Below, one piece after another: positions 49,612-58,300 of a DNA stretch of 64,000 nucleotides. The position numbers and the translations under genes were made by a program. Under the pieces are notes generated by a model that saw nothing but the letters and a program-made list of their open reading frames with translations, was not told the origin of the DNA and ran no database searches. The number at the start of each line of letters is the position of its first letter. The first letter of the stretch is position 1. This DNA comes from Chloroflexi bacterium CFX4 (lineage in GTDB: Bacteria > Chloroflexota > Anaerolineae > Aggregatilineales > UBA2796). The stretch spans positions 59,780 through 123,779 of the forward strand of contig QWHC01000014.1 in assembly GCA_021404685.1 (NCBI GenBank), read 5' to 3'.

Positions 49612-52600
49612 ATGAGTGTTGGTGTGCCTGCCTTTGGCGATTCCGATGGGGCAAATCGTATTCCTAACGCTGCACGCTCAAACTTGTTCCTGTTTGCCGA
49701 TACGGCATTGGCAAGTGCTGCGCTGGTGTTGGCAATTGGCGTAACCGTGTTAGGGTTATTGCTCTCCATCCAGTGGTATAATCAGCCCTTCTTGGGGGCG
49801 TTTCTCTACCCGACCGGTAACCTGATCAGCGCACGCCCATTGGCAGGTGGCGAATGGACAGGCTTGGCGGCGGGCTTGCGCCCTGGCGATAGGCTGCAAA
49901 AAATTGATGACCGCATCCTGACAACGAACGCCAACGTTGGTGCGGCGCTCAATGCAGTGTTGTCCGAACTACCCATGGGGCATGTGGCACGTGTGCAGGT
50001 GTTGCGCTTCGTTGATTCTGGTGCGCTGCTGCCCGCCGAATGCCTTGAGTTTACGAGCGGCGTTGCCGAATGCACCTTTGAGGTGCGCCTAGAACAACTG
50101 CCCTTTGTAGATTGGGTTGGCTACTGGGGCATTGGCTTCGTGGTTGCCGTCAGCGTTTTGGCAATCGGCGTTTGGTTGTGGCTGCAACATCGGCAAATTG
50201 CCAGCGCACGCGCTCTGATCGTGATCATTGCGGCAGGCGCTATCACCTTCGTCTGCCGTTTTGAGATCAACAGCACTTACCAACTTGACTTATTGATGAA
50301 AAGCAGCATTGTGGCGCTTGGCTTCCTCTTGTTTCAGTTTAGCATGGTCTTTCCCTATCCCTTAACGGCGGTGCGCCGCCGCCGCTGGCTAATGCCCGCT
50401 GTTGCCGTCTTCTCATTCGTGGTGCTGATCCTCTCCATCCTGCTTTCGGCGCAAGGCAGCCCAGAGACTTACGATCTTTCGCTGCTTGTCCCGCTGCTTT
50501 TTGGCGTTTGCATGGGTGTCTTTTTCATCAGCAGCATGATCATTCGGCGGCGGCAAGCGGCTTCCGCTGTTGCACGTGAACAAGCCTCTGTTGCGTTGGT
50601 CAGCCTGATTGTGCCGCTGCTGCCGATGGCGCTGTGGTGGGTCACTAACTTGATCGAGCGCACACAGAACATTCGCGGTATCAGCTTTTCCACCATTTAC
50701 CTGCAATTGCCCATGATTTTCTTCCCGTTGGGTATGAGCTATGCCGTCTTGCTGCGCGGCAGCAGCAGTGCTGCCAAGAATGATCGCCTGGTGAACGACG
50801 CGCTTGTGCTTGGCGCGTTGGGCTTACTGCTCACGGTTGGCTATTTGGCGCTGACCGGTGCCGCCTATCTGCTGACGGCTGGTTTCATCCGTCCTGATAG
50901 CCCATTCCTGATTGCCGGCACGCTCTTTGTGATTGCACTTGTTTTCTCGCCGCTGCGTGTGCGGATGGAGCGTCTTGTCGAGACGGCATTCTTCCGCCAG
51001 CGCCGCTATTATGGGCAGCGCTTGGAACAGTTCACCCGCGATCTGGCGACTGCTATTGAAACCCGCGAAATCGTGGAAAAACTGGATAAAGAGCTGAAGG
51101 ATGCCCTCTCGCCGCAGTACAGCTTCATCTTCGTGCAGAATATTCTGACAGGTGACTATGAACCGATCACAGATCGGGCAACGCGCCGCGCACAGACTGA
51201 TATTCGTTTTAAGGCAGATGGCGGCTTGATCCGCGTCCTTACCCAGAGCGATACGATCATCAACCTGACCCGTGAAAACTTCCCCTCTGCTGATCTACAA
51301 TCGGATCGCCCACGCTTGGCAGTTCTGAATACACCTATCATCGCACGGATGCAGAGCCTAAGGCGGCTGAACGGCTTCATTGCCCTAGGTCCTTACCGCG
51401 ATAACACGCCCTATAGCCACGAAGACCTGCGCTTTCTGGAAGGCATTGCAACACAGGCTGCCGCCGCGTTAGAACGCGCTCAGGTCGTCTTGGAATCGCA
51501 GCAGAACGAGCGCGAACTCAAGGTCTTGGTGCAGGTCAGCGCCAGCTTGAACATCGCTATGGATTACGACACACTGCTGGAGTTCATCTACGCGCAGGCA
51601 AGCAAGGTCATTGACGCACCGAATTTCTACATTGTGCTGTATGATGACCGCACCGGTGAGCTGACTTATGCCTTCTATCAGGATGATGATGAGCGTGTGC
51701 CAGACAAAGAAGGCGACCGCTGGCAAGCAGACCGCGATATTTTCAGCGAAATTGTTCGCAGCGCGCAGCCCTACCGCACCGATAACTACGCCCGTGATAT
51801 GCAGCGGCGCGGCGCAACGCCTGAAAATCCGCAACTGCGCGCCTGGCTTGGCGTGCCGCTGAACGCAGGGGAAGGGCGCTGCATTGGTGCGCTGGCGCTT
51901 GGCACGACGGAAGTTGGCGTTACCTACACCGATGAACAGACCAAACTCTTTTGGAACATTGCTGACCTTGCCGCAACAGCCCTTTATAAACTGCGCTTGC
52001 TGGAAGAAAGCAAGCAGCTTGCCCGCCAAATGCAAGTGCTGAATGCGACAAGTTCGCAGCTTGCTACCTTCTTTGAAGACATTGATGCGCTGCTGCAAAA
52101 CATCACTGAATCGGCAGTGGCTATTCTTGACTGTGAGGCGGGCAGTTTGCTGCTTGCCGATGACAACCAACGCAATCTAATCTTCCGTTTGGCAGTGGGC
52201 GGCAGTGGCGATGAGCTGATCGGCACCACCATTCCGATTGGCAGCGGCATCGCAGGCATTGTGGCTGCCACTGGGCAGTACATGATTGTCAACGATACAC
52301 AACGCGATAACCGTTGGTATGGTGAACTTGCTGCAACACACAGCGGTGAAAGCCCTTTCAGCACAACTAGCATTTTGGCGGTGCCGCTTTCCTCGCGCAA
52401 CCGTGTGATCGGCGTGCTGGAGGTGATAAACAGGCGCGATGGCTCAGGCTTTGACGATAACAGCGCCAACCTACTCATGACCTTTGCCGGTCAGGCGGCG
52501 GTTGCCATCGAGAACGCTAATCTGTTCCGCCGCACCGATGAGGCACTTGCCGAGCGCGTGCGCCAACTCTTTAACATGCAACGCATTGACCAAGAGCTAA

Positions 52601-53790
52601 ACCGTACCCTCGACTTCCAGCGTGTGGTTGATCTCACCGTAGATAACGCTATCCGCGAAAGTGAGGCAGACGCGGCGCTTTTGGCGTTGGTCAGTTCGGA
52701 TCGGCTGCGCTTTGAAGTGGTTGGCTGCGCCGGCTACCCGGAGCGCGTCGTGCGAATTGGCGATTCTTTCAGCATTGATCACGGCATTCTGGGTCATGCT
52801 TACCGTCGCAACCGCCCACTGCTCACGCCGACCAGTGCGTTGCCTGTGCAAGGGTTGGAAATTTTGCCCGGCACCGTCAGCCAGATTGCCGTGCCGATGA
52901 TCACGGGTGAAAAAGTGACGGGCATTTTGCTGCTGGAAACAACAGCCGAGGGCATTTTCTCGCAGCTGACCGCAGAACACATCGAAGGTATTGCCGAACA
53001 CGCTAACACTGCTATCTCGAACGCGCAGTTATTCGCGCAGCTTGGGCGCGCCAATAAGCAGCGTATCGAGTTCATCAGCAAGGTGGCGCACGAATTCAAA
53101 ACGCCGCTGTCTTCTATCAAAGGCTATGCAGACATTCTGAATACGCGTGCGCTTGGCGCGCTGAACGAACAGCAGCAAAACTTCATCAACATCATTCAGC
53201 GCAATGCGTTGCGTCTTCAGCAGTTGGTGGAAGACTTTACCGACGTAACCGCGCAAGAGACGGGCAACCTGAAGCTGAACATGGCGGCGGTCAACTTCTC
53301 GAATGTGGTCTTGGATACGGTGCGCCCAATGCAACGCGCCTTTGACGAGAAAGAACAGCAGGTCGTGCTGAACGTCCCTGATGATTTGCCCTATGTGTGG
53401 GGCGACGAGCGCCGTCTGATCCAAGTGATGACCAACTTTGTGAGCAATGCCAACAAATACACCAAGCCGGGCGGCAAGGTGACTATCTTTGCCGAACACA
53501 CGCGCAACGTTTGGGATGAGGGCGGCGCGACGGAAGTCATTCACTGTGCGGTGACCGACACCGGCATCGGCATGAGCCAAGAAGACCTACAAAACCTCTT
53601 TAAGCCCTACTGGCGCAGTGAAAATCCTGATGCCCGCGAACAGCCCGGCACAGGCTTGGGCATGTCGCTCACCCGCGCCCTGATTGAGGCACACGGCGGT
53701 CGAATCTGGGTCGAGAGCGAGCGCGGCGTTGGCACAACCTTCCATTTCACCATGCCCCTAGCGGGTGAGCGCGAGAAGATGACCGAATAA
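49612..53790 (+). CDS. Membrane sensor histidine kinase with PDZ and four GAF domains
   Basis: The protein has 1392 residues. In order: TM1 (about 20-50), an extracytoplasmic PDZ-like domain (about 75-150, GLAAGLRPGDRLQKIDD) and nine further helices (about 165-455). Four GAF-like domains follow (about 465-620, 633-790, 801-970, 981-1140). Then come HisKA with phospho-His in VAHEFKTPLSSIKGY (near 1160) and HATPase_c (N box SNANKYT, G1 DTGIGMS, G2 PGTGLGMSLTR near 1345). It probably senses a surface or redox signal and starts phosphorelay. No response regulator is adjacent. ATG 49612 has GGTGGAG upstream; the frame is open to 49528. Overlaps the next gene by one base. Confidence 0.93.
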   Translation: MSVGVPAFGDSDGANRIPNAARSNLFLFADTALASAALVLAIGVTVLGLLLSIQWYNQPFLGAFLYPTGNLISARPLAGGEWTGLAAGLRPGDRLQKIDDRILTTNANVGAALNAVLSELPMGHVARVQVLRFVDSGALLPAECLEFTSGVAECTFEVRLEQLPFVDWVGYWGIGFVVAVSVLAIGVWLWLQHRQIASARALIVIIAAGAITFVCRFEINSTYQLDLLMKSSIVALGFLLFQFSMVFPYPLTAVRRRRWLMPAVAVFSFVVLILSILLSAQGSPETYDLSLLVPLLFGVCMGVFFISSMIIRRRQAASAVAREQASVALVSLIVPLLPMALWWVTNLIERTQNIRGISFSTIYLQLPMIFFPLGMSYAVLLRGSSSAAKNDRLVNDALVLGALGLLLTVGYLALTGAAYLLTAGFIRPDSPFLIAGTLFVIALVFSPLRVRMERLVETAFFRQRRYYGQRLEQFTRDLATAIETREIVEKLDKELKDALSPQYSFIFVQNILTGDYEPITDRATRRAQTDIRFKADGGLIRVLTQSDTIINLTRENFPSADLQSDRPRLAVLNTPIIARMQSLRRLNGFIALGPYRDNTPYSHEDLRFLEGIATQAAAALERAQVVLESQQNERELKVLVQVSASLNIAMDYDTLLEFIYAQASKVIDAPNFYIVLYDDRTGELTYAFYQDDDERVPDKEGDRWQADRDIFSEIVRSAQPYRTDNYARDMQRRGATPENPQLRAWLGVPLNAGEGRCIGALALGTTEVGVTYTDEQTKLFWNIADLAATALYKLRLLEESKQLARQMQVLNATSSQLATFFEDIDALLQNITESAVAILDCEAGSLLLADDNQRNLIFRLAVGGSGDELIGTTIPIGSGIAGIVAATGQYMIVNDTQRDNRWYGELAATHSGESPFSTTSILAVPLSSRNRVIGVLEVINRRDGSGFDDNSANLLMTFAGQAAVAIENANLFRRTDEALAERVRQLFNMQRIDQELNRTLDFQRVVDLTVDNAIRESEADAALLALVSSDRLRFEVVGCAGYPERVVRIGDSFSIDHGILGHAYRRNRPLLTPTSALPVQGLEILPGTVSQIAVPMITGEKVTGILLLETTAEGIFSQLTAEHIEGIAEHANTAISNAQLFAQLGRANKQRIEFISKVAHEFKTPLSSIKGYADILNTRALGALNEQQQNFINIIQRNALRLQQLVEDFTDVTAQETGNLKLNMAAVNFSNVVLDTVRPMQRAFDEKEQQVVLNVPDDLPYVWGDERRLIQVMTNFVSNANKYTKPGGKVTIFAEHTRNVWDEGGATEVIHCAVTDTGIGMSQEDLQNLFKPYWRSENPDAREQPGTGLGMSLTRALIEAHGGRIWVESERGVGTTFHFTMPLAGEREKMTE

Positions 53791-55070
53791 TGCTCCGCCG
53801 CGCCAATTTACCGCTCTGGATCATCTTGGCTGCCTACCTTGTGTTAGGCAGCCGCTATCTTCACGCCACACCTGCTTGGCGGACGCCGGATGAGTTCGCC
53901 CATGTGCGCGTCATCTCACAGATCGCAGCGGAAGGCTGCTGCCCAAGCCTTGAAATCAGCGACACATGGGATGACTATGAGGATCATCAGCCGCCGCTTT
54001 ACTATGTGCTGCTAACACCTGTTTACCTTGCCAGCAACGGCGATCTCTCTGCGCTGCGCGTTACCTCGCTGCTGATCGGCAGCGGTGCGCTGATTGCGGC
54101 ATGGTTCGCCATGCGTGCTGCCTTTCCAGCGCAGCTTTGGCTGGCAATTGGCGTGACTGCTTTCATCGCCTTCCTTCCGCAGCGGCTTGGTATGGTGGTC
54201 GGTGTGAATAACGACGCGCTGGCTGAGACTCTGGCTGCCGCGCTTCTGGCGCTGTGCATCTATTGGCTGCGTCCGAACGGACGGCTCAATCCAATTTGGA
54301 TCGGGGTGCTGTTGGGCATATGTTTCGTCACCAAACTGACGCTCTATCCATTGGCGGCGGCGGTTGGTGTGGCGTTGCTCATCAAGGCGCGCCGCAGCAC
54401 ACAGCCGCTAAGGGCTCTGATCGGCAGCGGTTTGGCGGTTGCGCTGCCTGCCGCGCTCATTGGCGGCATGTTTTGGCTGCGGAACATCAGCGTCTATGGC
54501 TTTCCAGACTTTTTGGCGCAGCAACGGCATGATCTGCTAGCGGTAAACGTCTCTCAACAGCCCACCACTGAACAGTGGATCGACCGTTTGGGCGTGAACG
54601 GCTGGCTGGAAGATATGCTCGGCACAACCTTTCAGAGCTTCTGGGGACAGTTCGGCGAGATGGCAGTGCCGATGCAATCCAGCACCTATCATGTGCTGCA
54701 CTTCGTCACATGCGCGGCTGTGTTGGGCGTTGTGTTCACCGTCGTCACACGGCGAAAGGCGCTAAGCCGCGCACAGCGCGATGTGCTTTGGGTGCTGGGT
54801 GTGGCACTGGTGGCTGTGGTCGGGACTTTCTTCTACTACAACCTGAAGTTCGTGCAGTTCCAGGGGCGCTATTTATATCCTGCCCTGCTGCCGATAGCCT
54901 TGTGTTATACGGTTGGCATAGTGGGCATTGGCAGGGGCATCCGCACGCTGCTGCCACAGCAAACCATGCGTTGGCTCAACCTGACAGTTGTCTCTGTATT
55001 ATTCAGCCTTGGCATGGCAGCCTTTGCGGTTTATGCGCTCTACCGTGTGCTGATTCCTTTTCTTGTCTAG
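53790..55070 (+). CDS. GT-C type membrane glycosyltransferase
   Basis: The 426-residue protein has about nine to ten helices. The first extracytoplasmic loop has WRTPDEFAHVRVI and later DDYEDHQPPLYYVLL, the acidic motif and HQPPLYY pattern of GT-C enzymes (PMT_2 or DUF2142-like). NNDALAETLAAALLALC is another family-like helix. It would transfer a sugar from a polyprenyl-phosphate carrier outside the membrane. The start overlaps the kinase stop by one base (TAATG), so expression is coupled to the sensor kinase. Confidence 0.82.
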   Translation: MLRRANLPLWIILAAYLVLGSRYLHATPAWRTPDEFAHVRVISQIAAEGCCPSLEISDTWDDYEDHQPPLYYVLLTPVYLASNGDLSALRVTSLLIGSGALIAAWFAMRAAFPAQLWLAIGVTAFIAFLPQRLGMVVGVNNDALAETLAAALLALCIYWLRPNGRLNPIWIGVLLGICFVTKLTLYPLAAAVGVALLIKARRSTQPLRALIGSGLAVALPAALIGGMFWLRNISVYGFPDFLAQQRHDLLAVNVSQQPTTEQWIDRLGVNGWLEDMLGTTFQSFWGQFGEMAVPMQSSTYHVLHFVTCAAVLGVVFTVVTRRKALSRAQRDVLWVLGVALVAVVGTFFYYNLKFVQFQGRYLYPALLPIALCYTVGIVGIGRGIRTLLPQQTMRWLNLTVVSVLFSLGMAAFAVYALYRVLIPFLV

Positions 55071-55257
55071 AGATTGTCTCAAAACTCGATCAATCTCTAC
55101 ACAACGCGCTGCCTTTATCTGTGCAAAGCGCTAAACAGGCAACATGCACGCGCAGAGACGCCGCAATAACTGCCTGAATTACCACTTCTATCGAGCGCCT
55201 ATGCGTCACTTCCATAAGGTATTTGCGGTAAAATCTGTAGTGACCGACCAAAATGTT

Positions 55258-55285
55258 ATACAATTTGCCTTTGAAGGTATTGTAT
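55258..55285. promoter_or_regulatory. Inverted repeat overlapping the -10 region of the Ig-repeat gene
   Basis: ATACAAT (55258-55264) and ATTGTAT (55279-55285) are inverted around TTGCCTTTGAAGGT, itself containing CCTT/AAGG. The left arm overlaps a TTATACAAT box, so it is a candidate operator or 5'-leader hairpin, 40 bases before the start codon. Confidence 0.45.
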
Positions 55286-55325
55286 CGGCATAGCTGCTAC
55301 CTGCTACGCAGAAGGAGCCATTTGC

Positions 55326-58300
55326 ATGAGCCGAAAATCGCCCGTCTTTTTGTTGTTGGTGAGCCTAACGCTCACCCTTGCGCTGAGTTTAGCGCTCATC
55401 AGCGCTGGCGGCGGCACTGCCTTCGCGCAGGATGACCCAACCGCCACGCCCACCGAGCCGCCGAACGAGGGCAATCCGCGTATTCCACCCACCCAAGTGC
55501 CGGCTGAGACGCCTGCTTTGCAGGTTGATCTGCCCATTGATCCACTGCTCTCTAAGTTTGTAGCAGTCCCTGAAAATGTGGTGGCAAACGGCACGGATCA
55601 GGCAGTCATTAGCCTGACCTTGCGCGATGCTGCCAACATGCTGCTTGTTGGGCGCAGCGTTGCCCTAGAGCGCGCCGTGGCTGCCAACGCTGATGCTGTG
55701 AAGCAAGACGCACAGCAAGCGATCAGCGATGAGAACGGCATTGCCACTTTCCGCGTTAGCGCCAATGCGGTGCAGACAGTACAGTTCAACGTCCGCGATC
55801 TGCAATTTAACGCAATCGTCGGTGTGGTCACCGTGAACTTCACTGCCTCCAGTGCCGCTGTGGATGGGACACGCTCAACCTTGATTGTGAGCAGCAGCAC
55901 GCCAACGCTTAAGGCAAACGGCACAGAGTTCTTTACGGTGACGGCTGTGCTGCGCGACGCAAGCGGCACACCTGTCCAGGGCAAACTGCCAACCTTGAAA
56001 TTCCTGCCTGAAGGCATTAGCGGCATTACCGTCAGCAGCCCTGCCCCAAGCGATGCCAATGGCATGACCTCTTGGCTAATTTCTGCCACCAATCCAAGCA
56101 CATTTGGCGTTGTGGCGGAAGTTGATGGGCAGTCCTTTGCGGCGGCAAGCGTCCTCACCTTCATCTCAACGGTGGACGCCGCGCAATCCAGCGTGACCTT
56201 TGCCGTGCCAGATCGGGCGCGCATTAACACGCAGATCACCTTCGTCGTGAACGTCCGTGACTCAAGCGGGAACGCGCTCTCTGGGCAAGAGGTGGTCGTC
56301 AGCAGCTCACGCGGTGCGCTGGATACGATCACTGCCTTGAATGCTGTGAGCGATGGCAGTGGTGCGGCGCGCTTTGTGCTGCAAAGTGCCGCGCCCGGTA
56401 CCCTCACCTTGAGCATTACGGCGGGTGGTGTGCCGCTGGCAGCTCCGAACTTCACCTTTAGCCCGCCGCCACCGACTGATCCTGACAACACCACGATTGA
56501 GGCAGCACCGATCACAGCTGCGGTGAACACAGAAAATGTCACCGTAACCGTCACGGTGCGCGATGCCAGCAATGATCCTGTGCAGGGCGTGGAAGTGGTC
56601 TTGAGCGGCAACCCTGCTGGTTTGATCATTCCCGACAACACCGAAACAAGCGACATGAATGGCATTGCCACCTTCTTGGTGAGCAGCGACACACCCGGCA
56701 GCTATACCTTGAGCGCCACCATTGATGGCGTAGACGTTAACAACACCGCCAGTGTGACCTTTACCAACGGCCCTGTCAGCGCCAGCCAGTCCACCGTGAC
56801 CACTAATACGACCCGTGTCGCGGTCGGTGGCGGCGCCAGCCGTGCCACAGTCACGGTAACGGTGCGTGATAGCGGCGGCAACGCGCTAAGCGGCATCGCT
56901 GTTTCGCTGGGCAGCAGCGGCAGCGGCGATACCATCAGCCCAAGCAGCGCTACGACCAATGCCAGCGGCGTTGCCACATTCTTCACCTCGTCCGTCACCA
57001 CACCGCAGACTGCCACCTACACGGCAACGGCTGATAGTGTGGACTTGCTGCAAACCGTCACAGTGACCTATGTCAGCGTCAGCGGCGGCTCATCCACCGT
57101 CACCGCAACGCCGACCACCATTGTGATGGGCAGTTCAACCGTTTCAATTGCCACCATCACCGTGAACGGTTCGGATGGCTTGCCACTTCAAAACGTGAAT
57201 GTATTCCTGAACGAAGTGGACGACACCAACCTAATCGCAGACATCGTGCCTGTGAGCGATACCTTGACGAATGCCAGCGGTCAGGTGCAGTTCGAGGTGA
57301 CGCCCATTCAGGCAGGCACTACCACGCTGCGCGCTACTGCCAACTCAAACGTGATCGCTCAAACCGTCACACTCATCTTCACCAATGTTGATCCGTCCCA
57401 GTCCACCAGCCCGGGCAATGGCTCAGGGAGCGTTGGCAGCCCCGTCACGGTCACAGTCATCGCCCGTGACATCAACGGCAACCCGCTCAATGGCGAGACA
57501 GTAACAGTCACCAGCGACCGTCCTGGCAACGACACGATTACTTTCGTGCCGCCCGATCAGGGCTTGCAAGGCGTGCCACCACCGCCTACCAGCGGCACGA
57601 CCAATGCCAGTGGGCAGGCATCCTTCCAGATCACGACCAATGCGGCAGGCACCTCCACCTTCACTGTGATCGCCGGTGGTGCGACGCTGCCGTCCTTCAC
57701 CTTGACCTTTAGCCCGCCAAGCGTTGCCACTTTGACGGTGGTTGCTGCGCCAAATCCGGTGGATACGGGCGCAACCAGCAACGTTACTGTCACGGCTTTG
57801 GATGGCAGCAGCGCGCCAGTCAGCGGTGCAACGATCACCCTATCCAGCAGCCGTCCCGGCGTGGATACTGTGACCACCGTCAACGGCACAACCAATGCCA
57901 GTGGTGAGGCATTCTTCACCGTTGTTTCGCAGCAGGGTGGCAGTTCCACGCTGACGGCAACGGATGGCACGGTCAATGGCAACACGACCTTAACGGTGAA
58001 CACTGTGGTCAGTGCGGCAAACTCGACCGTTGATGCAGCACCAAGCAGCGTCACAATTGGTCAGGACAGCACAGTGACCGTTACGGTGCGCGATGCCAGC
58101 AATAATCCGCTGCAAAACCAACTGGTCACAGTGGCAAGCAGCCCTGTCGGCCCCGGCTTGACGCCAGCCAGCGTCCTGACGAACGCCAGCGGTATCGCAA
58201 CCTTCACCTTTAACAGTGCGGCAGTTGGCACCTTCACCATTTCGGCAACGGCGGCAGGCGTCGCCATTACCGATACGGCTGTGATCACCGTCACCGGTGC

